A model generated the notes under the pieces. That model worked only from the letters and a program-made list of their open reading frames with translations. It was not told the origin of the DNA and did no database searches. Of a stretch of 6,969 bases of DNA, positions 1-6,828 are shown in pieces (position 1 is the stretch's first letter; every line of letters starts with the position of its first letter). The stretch covers positions 1-6,969 of the forward strand of contig JAUYFR010000243.1 in the NCBI GenBank assembly GCA_030690855.1, given 5' to 3'. This stretch comes from Gallionellaceae bacterium. Its GTDB lineage: Bacteria; Pseudomonadota; Gammaproteobacteria; Burkholderiales; Gallionellaceae. The position numbers were made by a program, and so were the translations under genes.

Positions 1-71
1 ATCTCGCGACAGGCGCGCTGAATGCGCAGTGCAATCTCACCGCGATTGGCAATGAGGATCTTTTCAAACAT
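1..71 (-). CDS. accC: Biotin carboxylase subunit of acetyl-CoA carboxylase, N-terminal fragment
   Basis: Only the first 23 or so codons are in the window; the gene continues past the left edge. Read from the ATG at 71-69, the protein begins MFEKILIANRGEIALRIQRA, the hallmark start of the biotin carboxylase ATP-grasp family (E. coli AccC begins similarly, with IVIANRGEIALRI). The enzyme carboxylates the biotin on AccB using ATP and bicarbonate. It directly follows accB, as in most proteobacteria. The start is uncertain: the frame stays open upstream to ATGs at 122-120 and 128-126, the latter only 6 nt after the accB stop, which would add a 19-residue basic, proline-containing leader. No candidate has a strong Shine-Dalgarno. 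I chose 71 because family members usually begin there. Confidence 0.85.
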   Translation of the reverse strand, partial: MFEKILIANRGEIALRIQRACRE

Positions 72-134
72 TGCAGGCTTGTCCGCTTTTTTAACGGGAG
101 CGACAGTTTTGCGTGGAAACATAGCCATGATGGA

Positions 135-578
135 TTACCCAATAATGAACAGAGGTTGCCCAAACTCAACTGCTTGGCCGTTTTCAACGAGGATAGCTTT
201 AATCACGCCGCCCTTATCAGTTTCGATCTCGTTCAGCAGTTTCATTGCCTCAATGATGCAGAGGGTGTCGCCCGCGTTAACCGTTTGGCCAATATCTACG
301 AAAGATTTAGCACCTGGAGATGCCGCACGGTAAAAACTACCGACCATCGGTGATTTAACAACATGACCTTCTGGCACTGCGGGTTCAGTAGCAGCTGCAG
401 GTGCTGTTTGTGGCGCTGCCGCAATAACGTGATGCTGAGGAACAGGTGCATACATTTGTTGACTTGGCGCTACATTGCGCGAAATCCGCACATGCTCTTC
501 GCCTTCGGTGAGTTCCAATTCGGCGATGCCTGAATTTTCAACTAACTCAATCAGTGTTTTCAGTTTACGTAGATCCAT
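135..578 (-). CDS. accB: Biotin carboxyl carrier protein of acetyl-CoA carboxylase (BCCP)
   Basis: 147 residues, close to the usual length of about 150. It carries the covalently bound biotin that AccC carboxylates and the AccA/AccD transferase discharges onto acetyl-CoA, the committed step of fatty acid synthesis in the cytoplasm. Domains in order: an N-terminal helical region (1-35, starting MDLRKLKTLIELVENS) that binds AccC, an Ala/Pro/Gln-rich flexible linker (about 37-72), then the biotinyl domain (about 73-147). The biotin attachment motif is EAMKLLNEIE with Lys113 as the modified residue. The segment SPGAKSFVDIGQTV (87-100) matches the protruding thumb typical of acetyl-CoA carboxylase BCCPs. 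The ATG at 578 is preceded by a strong ribosome binding site lying inside the last codons of aroQ, 3 nt separating the two genes. Cotranscription with aroQ and accC is very likely. Confidence 0.97.
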   Translation of the reverse strand: MDLRKLKTLIELVENSGIAELELTEGEEHVRISRNVAPSQQMYAPVPQHHVIAAAPQTAPAAATEPAVPEGHVVKSPMVGSFYRAASPGAKSFVDIGQTVNAGDTLCIIEAMKLLNEIETDKGGVIKAILVENGQAVEFGQPLFIIG

Positions 579-581
579 TTT

Positions 582-1025
582 TTAGCTCCTTACAGAATGT
601 TGTAGTGCAAATTGCAGCGCGAGTTCGTAACCCGTCGCCCCCAGACCGCTAATAACGCCGACAGCAATGTCGGAAAAATATGATTCTTTGCGAAACGCCT
701 CGCGTGCGAACACATTAGAGAGGTGTACTTCTACAAACGGAATGGCCACTGCGGCTAACGCATCACGAATCGCTACGCTGGTATGCGTAAACGCCGCCGG
801 ATTGATGATGATGAAGTCAGTGCCATCTTCTCTAGCTTGTTGTACGCGGGTAATCAGCTCTGCCTCGGCGTTACTTTGCAAGTAAGTTAGATTAGCGTCG
901 TTCGCCATGGCTTGTGCTGACAACTTGGCGTTAATTTCATCCAACGTGACGCGACCATAAACATCTGGCTCGCGTGTGCCGAGCAGATTTAAGTTAGGAC
1001 CGTGGAGGACAAGAATTTTTTTCAC
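582..1025 (-). CDS. aroQ: 3-dehydroquinate dehydratase, type II
   Basis: 147 residues, the normal size for the small dodecameric type II enzyme. It converts 3-dehydroquinate to 3-dehydroshikimate, step three of the shikimate pathway to aromatic amino acids, in the cytoplasm. The N-terminus is diagnostic: ILVLHGPNLNLLGTREPDVYG, containing the expected flexible-loop Arg18 and catalytic Tyr23. Further expected active-site features are INPAAFTHTS (Asn75, His81), EVHLSN (Glu99, His101) and Arg108. The start is a GTG at 1025-1023: it gives the family N-terminus MKKILVLHGPN, and no in-frame ATG occurs before Met40. No clear Shine-Dalgarno precedes it. The gene follows dsbD after 63 nt, the largest clear gap in the window, and is followed at once by accB; the aroQ-accB-accC order is common in beta- and gammaproteobacteria. 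Confidence 0.97.
   Translation of the reverse strand: MKKILVLHGPNLNLLGTREPDVYGRVTLDEINAKLSAQAMANDANLTYLQSNAEAELITRVQQAREDGTDFIIINPAAFTHTSVAIRDALAAVAIPFVEVHLSNVFAREAFRKESYFSDIAVGVISGLGATGYELALQFALQHSVRS
586..591 (-). promoter_or_regulatory. Ribosome binding site of accB
   Basis: On the minus strand AAGGAG lies 7 nt upstream of the accB ATG. It falls within the final sense codons of aroQ, just before the aroQ TAA, so translation of the two genes is probably coupled. It is the clearest Shine-Dalgarno in the window and fixes the accB start. Confidence 0.8.
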
Positions 1026-1088
1026 GGGCGAAGTTTGCCGAAAATAGGCGTGTTTGTCTATCTTTTGACTGAAATTGTAGGGAATCGA

Positions 1089-2879
1089 CTATAAGCCGAT
1101 GTTTTTTAAAGAAGCTGTGAACTGAGTCGAGTCTTGATAACCCGTCACCCGAAAATCGGTCAGCTCTTTACCCGCGTCACCGAAAAATAGAATGGCGGGA
1201 GGGCCAAAAAGTTGAAAGCGTTGCAGCAGCGCTTTGTCGTCGGCATTGTTAGCGGTGACGTCGGCCTGTAGCAACAGGACATCTTTAAGCTTGCCCTGAA
1301 TATTGCTGTCGCTAAAGGTATAGCGTTCCATCTCTTTACAGGACACGCACCAGTCGGCATAAAAATCGAGCATCACTTTTTTGCCGGCGGCCTGAGCGAT
1401 GCGAGCATCCAGTTCCGCTAGGTTTTTAATGCGCTCGAAACGCAAGGTCTTTGCGTTTTCAGCCGATGCACGTCCGATGTTGCCGAGCGGGCGTAGCACA
1501 TCTTGTGCGCCAGACAGTGCGCCGATGAGGTAAATCGCGCCTAGCAAGAGGGCGATCACACCGACACCTTTCCAAAGTTTTTGCAGGCCTCTTGCATTAA
1601 TCGGGAGCGCGTCGAGCGCGTGCAGGAAGACGCCCGAAAGAATAAGTAGCGCAGCCCACAGCACCATTTGTGCCGCAATTGGGATGATGGGCGTGATTAC
1701 CCAGATCGCCAACGCTAACATCACCACCCCGAAGATGCGTTTGACCGCGTCCATCCAAGCACCCGCTTTGGGTAGCAAGGCGCCAGCGGAAGTGCCAATC
1801 AAGAGCAGTGGTGCGCCCATTCCTAAGGCCAGGGCGAATAAAGCTGTGCCGCCCAATACCGCATCGTGAGTTTTGCCGATATAGAGCAAAGCGCCCGCCA
1901 TCGGCGCAGCGACGCAGGGGCTCATGATAATGGCGGAGAGTGCGCCCATCGCGAATACACCAGAGAGATGCCCCCCGTGTAATTTGTTACTGCTATCGGT
2001 GAGGCGGCTTTGCAAAGCGCTAGGCAATTGCAATTCATAGAAACCAAACATCGAAAGAGATAGCGCGACGAATACCGCTGCAAAGCTACCCAAAACCCAC
2101 GGCGTTTGTAACGCGTTGGAAATTAACTCACCAGAAAAACCTGCGGCGATACCGGCGCCTGCGTAAGTGAGCGCCATCCCTAGCACATAAGCCAAAGATA
2201 AAAAGAAGGCATGCAAGTGAGTAATTTTATTGCCGTGTCCAACAATAATGCCCGACAAAATAGGAACCATCGGGAACACGCAGGGCGTGAAGGCCAGCAA
2301 CAATCCCGCACCGAAAAAGAACGAAACGACCAACCAAAAGCTACCCTGACTTAATATATTGGCAATTTGTGTGTTCTCATTTTGCACAGAAGCGGTCGAA
2401 ACAGAAGAGGGGGCAGCGCAGACAAATTGCGCCAGATTGACAGTGAGTGTTTTTTCGATGGGTGGATAGCACAGCCCTTTGTCGCTACAACCTTGATAAC
2501 TAGCGTTTAGGCTGAGTGGCTGAGCGGGGTTAGATTGCGCGAGCAAAATTTCCGCTTGAAAAGAGTGGTGATAAACCTCGATCACGCCAAAATTGGGATC
2601 GTCTTTGGATTCGCCCTGCGGCAAGTTGATCTTGGCAATACTGGTTTTGCTATCCGTCGCGGCGAACGAAATTTTGTCTTTATATAAGTAATAGCCGGGC
2701 GTGACTTTAAAGTTGGCGATGAGACGTTTGCTGTCGCACGCATCAATACTTAAAGCGAAAGCTTGGTCGGGCGGTAAGAAGGCGGACTGCTTCGAGCCAT
2801 TTAGGCTATCTAAAAATCCACCCGCCTGAGAGAGTGGCGAGATCAGTAACAACATCAGCAATAAAAAACGCATCTTCAT
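1089..2879 (-). CDS. dsbD: Thiol:disulfide interchange protein DsbD (inner-membrane electron transporter)
   Basis: 596 residues, a full-length DsbD. It moves reducing power from cytoplasmic thioredoxin to periplasmic partners such as DsbC and c-type cytochrome maturation proteins. A signal peptide (about 1-19, hydrophobic, ending SQAGG) leads into the periplasmic alpha domain with its cysteine pair in GCSDKGLCYPP (Cys131, Cys137). The central domain has about eight membrane segments between 180 and 457, with redox cysteines in FTPCVFP (Cys200) and SPCVAAP (Cys322). The C-terminal thioredoxin-like gamma domain carries the CVSC motif (Cys511, Cys514) in YADWCVSCKEME. All six catalytic cysteines are therefore present. 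The start codon abuts the cutA stop; AAGGA at 2888-2884 lies 4 nt before this ATG and 10 nt before a second ATG (Met3, at 2873), so either may be used. The cutA-dsbD pairing parallels the E. coli cutA locus. Confidence 0.97.
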   Translation of the reverse strand: MKMRFLLLMLLLISPLSQAGGFLDSLNGSKQSAFLPPDQAFALSIDACDSKRLIANFKVTPGYYLYKDKISFAATDSKTSIAKINLPQGESKDDPNFGVIEVYHHSFQAEILLAQSNPAQPLSLNASYQGCSDKGLCYPPIEKTLTVNLAQFVCAAPSSVSTASVQNENTQIANILSQGSFWLVVSFFFGAGLLLAFTPCVFPMVPILSGIIVGHGNKITHLHAFFLSLAYVLGMALTYAGAGIAAGFSGELISNALQTPWVLGSFAAVFVALSLSMFGFYELQLPSALQSRLTDSSNKLHGGHLSGVFAMGALSAIIMSPCVAAPMAGALLYIGKTHDAVLGGTALFALALGMGAPLLLIGTSAGALLPKAGAWMDAVKRIFGVVMLALAIWVITPIIPIAAQMVLWAALLILSGVFLHALDALPINARGLQKLWKGVGVIALLLGAIYLIGALSGAQDVLRPLGNIGRASAENAKTLRFERIKNLAELDARIAQAAGKKVMLDFYADWCVSCKEMERYTFSDSNIQGKLKDVLLLQADVTANNADDKALLQRFQLFGPPAILFFGDAGKELTDFRVTGYQDSTQFTASLKNIGL

Positions 2880-3209
2880 TTAATCCTTGGTTTGGGTTTC
2901 TTGTGCAACCCAGTTTAAATAAGCGGGCAATCCAGCGGCAACAGAGACAGCGATGATCTCGGGAAGTTCATAAGGGTGTAATTCTCGCAGTGCACTTTCC
3001 AGCTGCGGATAGGCGGCGCGGGTCGTTTTAATGAGGAGCGGCACTTCGTTCGCGTGCTCGATTTTACCTTCCCAGCGGTAAATTGAAGTGCAGGCTGGCA
3101 AAATGTTGACGCAGGCAGCAAGTTTAGCTTCAACTAGTGCTTCAGCCGCAGTGGTTGCGCAAGCGTGGTCGGGGAAGTTGCTGATGACTAACAAAATGTC
3201 GCTACTCAT
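2880..3209 (-). CDS. cutA: Divalent-cation tolerance protein CutA
   Basis: 109 residues from the chosen start, matching the usual size of about 105-115. CutA proteins form very stable trimers of ferredoxin-like fold; they were first linked to copper tolerance in E. coli, but the molecular role is still unsettled. The family signatures are visible: LAACVNILP near residue 31, YRWEGKIE (44-51), EVPLLIKTT (55-63) and HPYELPEIIA (78-87). I prefer the ATG at 3209-3207 because it forms an ATGA overlap with the holA stop, a typical coupled arrangement, and a GGGGA lies 4 nt upstream. A TTG at 3230 would add seven residues with no family support. The stop codon directly abuts the dsbD ATG. Confidence 0.94.
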   Translation of the reverse strand: MSSDILLVISNFPDHACATTAAEALVEAKLAACVNILPACTSIYRWEGKIEHANEVPLLIKTTRAAYPQLESALRELHPYELPEIIAVSVAAGLPAYLNWVAQETQTKD

Positions 3210-4219
3210 TTTGTCCCCGCTCGTGCGCAACGCACGCCTAATTGCAACAATTCATCCCATACGTCGCCTTGACGCAACCCCTTGATTAATTTGTCTATTT
3301 GTGATGCCTGGCGCAGAGCGCGTTCAGCAAAGACAGGGTTAAAACGTTTCACTGCGCGCTCAATTAATTTTTGTTTAACACCCCATATTCGGGCATCACG
3401 CAATGCGCCGGCCAGATTGCCACTTTGCTGCAAGCTGCGCGAGACTCGGGCGAGGGCGCGAATGTCATCGGCGATCGACCAAAGAATTAACACGGTGGCC
3501 GTACCCTCGGCTTTTAAGCCATCGAGGATGCGCGCATAGCGTGCTGCATCGCCCGTTAGCATCGCTTCAGATAATTTGAATACGTCGTAGCGCGCCACAT
3601 CCATCACTGAATCTTTAACTTGCTCGAAGGTGAGTGGGCCAGCGGGAAATAACAGCGCGAGCTTTTGAATCTCTTGAAAGGCAGCGAGTAAGTTGCCTTC
3701 CACGCGTTGGGCTAAAAACTCGAGCGTGTCTTTGTCAGTGGATTGCCCTTGGCGTTGCAGGCGTGCGGATATCCAAACGGGTAGAGCGTTAAGAGAAATT
3801 TCATCCGCGCTGATGATAGTGCCGTGTTCTTCTAGTGCGGCAAACCACTTGCTCTTAAGTGCTGTGCCTTCAAGTTTTGGCAACGAGATAAGCGTCAGCG
3901 TATCGGCGTTTAAGTTATCGCAATAATCTTGCAGTGCTTGCGCGCCTTCAACGCCGGGCTTGCCTGAGGGAATGCGTAGATCAACCACTTTGCGCGAAGA
4001 AAATAAAGACATGCTCTGTGCGCTGTTACGTAACTCGGTCCATTTGAAATGCTGCTCCGCGATAATCACTTCGCGCTCCTCGAAACCGGCTGATCGAGCG
4101 GCAAGGCGAATCGCATCCGCAGCTTCAATGGCGAGCAGCATGGCTTCGCCGTGAATCACATAGAGCGAGCCAAGCCCTTTGGTCAAATGACGCGGTAGAT
4201 CGTCGCTACTTATTCGCAT
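3206..4219 (-). CDS. holA: DNA polymerase III subunit delta (clamp loader)
   Basis: 337 residues, the expected length for HolA. Delta is the wrench of the replicative clamp loader: it binds the beta sliding clamp and opens one interface so that the clamp can be loaded on DNA. The N-terminal region (about 1-140) has the AAA+-like fold beginning YVIHGEAMLL. The clamp-binding Leu-Phe pair is seen in MSLFSSRKVVDLR (Leu72, Phe73), matching LF at 73-74 of the E. coli protein. The middle contains the conserved EGNLLAAFQEIQKLALL helix, and ARYDVFKLSEAML follows near 208-220. The C-terminal collar domain includes IWGVKQKLIERAVKRF and ends with the QIDKLIKGLRQGDVWDELLQL segment. No Walker A motif is expected in delta. 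It overlaps lptE by 14 nt upstream and cutA by 4 nt downstream; lptE-holA adjacency after leuS is conserved across proteobacteria. Confidence 0.96.
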   Translation of the reverse strand: MRISSDDLPRHLTKGLGSLYVIHGEAMLLAIEAADAIRLAARSAGFEEREVIIAEQHFKWTELRNSAQSMSLFSSRKVVDLRIPSGKPGVEGAQALQDYCDNLNADTLTLISLPKLEGTALKSKWFAALEEHGTIISADEISLNALPVWISARLQRQGQSTDKDTLEFLAQRVEGNLLAAFQEIQKLALLFPAGPLTFEQVKDSVMDVARYDVFKLSEAMLTGDAARYARILDGLKAEGTATVLILWSIADDIRALARVSRSLQQSGNLAGALRDARIWGVKQKLIERAVKRFNPVFAERALRQASQIDKLIKGLRQGDVWDELLQLGVRCARAGTK

Positions 4220-4724
4220 TTTCGGACTTGGGTGGGCGAGCGCGGCTTAAGCGTCGAATCGTTTGTGATACTGCGTCACTTCGCATATCTTTGAGCAGGG
4301 TCGCTTCCTCTTGTTCCTTGGCTAGCACTTGCGTGTCGTCATAAGTTAGCGTGCGCTTCAGTTCAATTTCAGATTCGGGTAGCCAGCTATCCAATTGGCT
4401 GTCATAGGCATGAATTTTGACGAGATAGCGTAGTTCAAACTCAAGCACTTTTCCCGCGCTGGAAAGAGAAAGGACCTGCTTGTCCGACGCCTCAGAAATA
4501 ATTTCCAAGGTGATCGTGGCTTGCTCAGGGCTGGTCGCTACAAGCACTTTGTTATTCGTCAGCGCGGTGCGCAAATCAGTGACGAAAAGAGTTTCTCCCG
4601 CTTTAAGATAAACACTTTGGAAAGCTAAGTTCACTTTCTTTCCACCATGTCCTTTAAGGTGAAAGCCGCATGCAGACAGTGCAAGTAGGGAAATAATCAG
4701 CAGCAGAGAGATCGCGATTCTCAT
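4206..4724 (-). CDS. lptE: LPS-assembly lipoprotein LptE
   Basis: 172 residues. LptE (formerly RlpB) is an outer-membrane lipoprotein that plugs the LptD barrel and helps place lipopolysaccharide in the outer leaflet. The N-terminus is a lipoprotein signal: basic start, hydrophobic stretch (3-16) and lipobox LSAC with acylated Cys19. The next residues GFHLKG match the start of mature LptE proteins (E. coli has CGWHLRD). The rest shows the low conservation usual for this family, with ITLEIISEASDKQVLSLSSAG and FELRYLVKIHAYD recalling the beta strands of the fold, and a basic C-terminal tail (RRLSRARPPKSENANK). It starts 4 nt after the leuS stop and overlaps holA by 14 nt, so expression is probably coupled. 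No strong Shine-Dalgarno is visible. The assignment rests on lipobox, position and fold pattern together. Confidence 0.92.
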   Translation of the reverse strand: MRIAISLLLIISLLALSACGFHLKGHGGKKVNLAFQSVYLKAGETLFVTDLRTALTNNKVLVATSPEQATITLEIISEASDKQVLSLSSAGKVLEFELRYLVKIHAYDSQLDSWLPESEIELKRTLTYDDTQVLAKEQEEATLLKDMRSDAVSQTIRRLSRARPPKSENANK

Positions 4725-4728
4725 GAAA

Positions 4729-6297
4729 TTACGCCACCACGTTAACTAAACGACCGAGAACTACGATGACTTTTTTTGCAGTGCCGCCCGCCAGATGTTT
4801 TACTACCGCTTCGTGAGCCAAGGCAGCTTGCTCGATAGCGGCTTTGTCTGCATCCTTTGACACACGCAGGCTGCCACGTAATTTTCCGTTCACCTGAATC
4901 ACTAGTTCAATCTCATCTTGTACCAGCGCTGCTTCATCTACTTCTGGCCATTGCGCAGTCAAGATGTCGTCGCCGTAACCAAGTTCTTTCCAAAGCGTTT
5001 GCGCAATGTGCGGCGTGATGGGTGAGAGTAGGCGTAGCAGGATGGACAAACCTTCCTTTAGTAGTTCGGCCTGATAGTTCAAAAAACCAATACCATCAGT
5101 GCCAGCCTCGCCAGACACGGGAGTACGTTCTAGCGTATTAAGCATTTTCATCGCGCCAGAAACGACCGTATTAAACTGATTTCTCGACATGTCATAGCTC
5201 GTTTGTTTCAGTGTCAGATGTATATCGCGACGAGCTTCCTTTATGACCTGCGGGGCATTTGAAGAAGATAAGCTCAACTTAACATTTTGATTTGTTACAA
5301 AAGCCATAGTCTGCTGTTTAGCTTCGGCGAAAGTCCAAATGCGCTTCAAGAAACGAAATGATCCTTCCACGCCCGCATCTGACCATTCCAGCTGTTGGTC
5401 AGGCGGTGCGGCAAACATCATAAATAAGCGCGCTGTGTCTGCTCCATAGGCATCAATAATGGCTTGGGGGTCAACGCCATTATTTTTTGATTTTGACATT
5501 TTTTCGGTGCCACCGATAACGACCGGCTTGCCGTCGGCGATCAGCTTTGCACCGATGGGGCGAGCTTTCTCATCCATCTCAACTTCAACATCAGCAGGGT
5601 TGATCCATTGTTTCTTGCCCGCAGGTAAATCGCGATAAAAAGTAGGCGCAACCACCATGCCTTGGGTGAGCAGGTTTTTGAAGGGCTCGTTCAAGGGGTT
5701 GAATGTGCCCTCAACCCATCCCCGCCCCAACCCTCCCCTTGAAAGGGAGGGCGCTGGAGTTCCTTCCCCTTCAGGGGGAAGGCTAGGATGGGGGTGGGAG
5801 GTTGTTATTTCGCCGAACAAGCCCTCGTCGCGCATCAGCTTGTGGAAGAAGCGGGCGTACAGCAAATGCAAAATCGCGTGCTCAATGCCGCCGATGTATT
5901 GATCTACCGGTAACCATTTTTGCGCCGCCGTTTTATCCACCATGCCCGTTTCGCACTGAGGGCTAGCGTAGCGGGCGTAATACCAAGACGACTCTACAAA
6001 GGTGTCCATCGTGTCGGTCTCGCGCCGCGCTTTGCCGCCACACTTAGGGCAAGCGCATTCGTAAAATTCGGGCATCTTCGCCAGTGGCGAACCCGCACCA
6101 TCCGGCACCACATTCTCCGGTAACTTCACCGGCAACTGATCATCGGGTACGGAGACATCACCGCAAGTCGGGCAGTGAATAATCGGGATCGGACAACCCC
6201 AATAACGTTGACGCGAAATGCCCCAGTCACGTAGGCGGAACTGAGTCTTCTTTTCGCCCAAGCCTTTGGCGGCGAGGTCGACGGCGATAGTGTCCAC
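4729..6297 (-). CDS. leuS: LeuRS C-terminal fragment: KMSKS catalytic half, anticodon-binding and C-terminal domains
   Basis: The frame is open from 6363 down to the TAA at 4731-4729; the first GTG-type start is at 6297, which is internal to the normal protein and has no ribosome binding site, so this start is nominal. In the 522-residue numbering from that GTG: RLRDWGISRQRYWGCP at 21-36; Zn-binding pairs Cys42/Cys45 and Cys83/Cys86; the DTFVESSWYYARYASP block near 98-113; HAILHLLYARFFHKLMRD at 140-157; a foreign insertion at about 165-200; QGMV at 212-215; a leucine-specific-domain-like stretch at about 216-264; KMSKS at 266-270; the helical tRNA-binding domain at roughly 310-440; and a C-terminal domain ending GRLVNVVA. 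Every motif expected of this half is present, so apart from the insertion nothing suggests long decay. It cannot charge tRNA alone because the HIGH half is missing. Confidence 0.75.
   Translation of the reverse strand: MDTIAVDLAAKGLGEKKTQFRLRDWGISRQRYWGCPIPIIHCPTCGDVSVPDDQLPVKLPENVVPDGAGSPLAKMPEFYECACPKCGGKARRETDTMDTFVESSWYYARYASPQCETGMVDKTAAQKWLPVDQYIGGIEHAILHLLYARFFHKLMRDEGLFGEITTSHPHPSLPPEGEGTPAPSLSRGGLGRGWVEGTFNPLNEPFKNLLTQGMVVAPTFYRDLPAGKKQWINPADVEVEMDEKARPIGAKLIADGKPVVIGGTEKMSKSKNNGVDPQAIIDAYGADTARLFMMFAAPPDQQLEWSDAGVEGSFRFLKRIWTFAEAKQQTMAFVTNQNVKLSLSSSNAPQVIKEARRDIHLTLKQTSYDMSRNQFNTVVSGAMKMLNTLERTPVSGEAGTDGIGFLNYQAELLKEGLSILLRLLSPITPHIAQTLWKELGYGDDILTAQWPEVDEAALVQDEIELVIQVNGKLRGSLRVSKDADKAAIEQAALAHEAVVKHLAGGTAKKVIVVLGRLVNVVA
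5712..5804. repeat. GC-rich double-hairpin palindromic element inserted in frame in leuS
   Basis: The element contains two hairpins side by side: CCCTCCC (5731-5737) pairs with GGGAGGG (5745-5751) over a 7-nt loop, and CCTTCCCC (5762-5769) pairs with GGGGAAGG (5775-5782) over a 5-nt loop. The outer ends CAACC (5712-5716) and GGTTG (5800-5804) are complementary, and the C-rich left and G-rich right flanks (5717-5730, 5783-5799) are roughly complementary, so the whole can fold as a cruciform. The length is 93 nt, a multiple of three, and leuS stays open through it, reading a Pro/Gly/Ser-rich peptide with HPHPSLPPEGEG. It separates RDEGLF from NEPFKNLLTQGMV, which lie only a few residues apart in other LeuRS proteins. 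The exact ends are inferred. Confidence 0.8.
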
Positions 6298-6363
6298 GGC
6301 TGCGGTATGTCCGAGGCCATTATATTTTTCTGAGTTGATGCAAACGCCGATTACTTTGCTTCC

Positions 6364-6828
6364 TTACCATTCTTGCCAATGTGCATCAGTGAATGGAGTA
6401 TCAACTCCGTCGCCGCCATTTCCGCGACCATCTTCACTTCCTGCTCCTGAACCAGTGCCGCCGCCATATCCGCTTCCATCACCGAATCCATCTTCGCGGC
6501 CCTTCGCAATCACTTGTTTGATGGGTAAACGATATTTTTTCGCAAAGCCGAAATCGCGTTCATCGTGCGCAGGCACTGCCATCACCGCACCTTCGCCATA
6601 ACTCATCAAAACATAATTACCCACCCACACCGGAATTTGTTCGCCGGTGAGCGGATGCGTCACATTAATATCGGTCGGCATGCCTTTCTTTTCCATCGTG
6701 GCAATGTCCGCTTCCGCCACGCCGCCATGCTTGCATTCTTCAATAAAGGCAGCGAGTGCGGGATTTTTCTTTGCGGCAAGCGTGGCGAGCGGGTGTTCGG
6801 CTGCTACGGCAACAAAGGTGACGCCCAT
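6364..6828 (-). CDS. leuS: LeuRS middle fragment: CP1 editing domain, ended by an in-frame TAA
   Basis: This open stretch lies in the same frame as the C-terminal fragment, separated from it only by one TAA (6366-6364). From the nominal ATG at 6828 it reads MGVTFVAVAAEHP; the preceding in-frame codons LKVYTTRADTI, the threonine-rich editing motif, belong to it. It has the editing-domain block GEGAVMAVPAHDERDF, with Asp92 matching the aspartate that anchors the amino group of the mischarged aminoacyl end. After LPIKQVIA a glycine-rich tract (about 110-141) replaces a much shorter loop of related enzymes. The fragment ends DAHWQEW, where related sequences as I recall them continue with Tyr. No ribosome binding site precedes the ATG, so independent translation is doubtful. 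Confidence 0.65.
   Translation of the reverse strand: MGVTFVAVAAEHPLATLAAKKNPALAAFIEECKHGGVAEADIATMEKKGMPTDINVTHPLTGEQIPVWVGNYVLMSYGEGAVMAVPAHDERDFGFAKKYRLPIKQVIAKGREDGFGDGSGYGGGTGSGAGSEDGRGNGGDGVDTPFTDAHWQEW
6406..6501 (-). repeat. leuS: Glycine-rich low-complexity insertion in the leuS editing domain
   Basis: 32 codons in frame encode a tract in which 16 residues are Gly, the remainder being mainly Asp, Ser, Glu and Arg with single Tyr, Phe and Thr. It sits between LPIKQVIA and DTPFTDAHWQEW, where related LeuRS sequences have a loop of roughly ten residues. Internal duplication is visible: plus-strand 6411-6425 and 6459-6473 agree at 14 of 15 bases, and CCATCTTC occurs at 6428-6435 and 6488-6495. 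This suggests growth by slippage or duplication rather than entry of a defined palindrome. Boundaries are approximate. Confidence 0.65.

Noticed and set aside
1026..1088. Possible promoter for aroQ-accB-accC in the dsbD-aroQ gap, with TACAAT at 1079-1074 on the minus strand
   Set aside because: No reasonable -35 hexamer lies 16-18 nt upstream and no other promoter feature is visible; a single AT-rich hexamer is too weak to call. No terminator hairpin with a T-run follows dsbD either.
5697..5804. GGTTG at 5697-5701 and 5800-5804 as a target-site duplication of the palindromic element
   Set aside because: The right-hand copy is also the terminal inverted complement of CAACC at 5712-5716, and five bases in GC-rich sequence can match by chance.
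5657..5902. Plus-strand open frame of 81 codons across the palindromic element
   Set aside because: It is the antisense shadow of leuS and the symmetric repeat; it has no protein family resemblance and no ribosome binding site.
6295..6297. GTG as a genuine start for a separate LeuRS beta-type subunit
   Set aside because: No Shine-Dalgarno precedes it and LeuRS homology continues upstream without a break to the TAA, so the start is only nominal.
6266..6601. Plus-strand open frame of 111 codons with a Pro/Ser-rich stretch
   Set aside because: The Pro/Ser richness is simply the complement of the glycine-rich leuS tract; the minus strand carries recognisable LeuRS sequence throughout.
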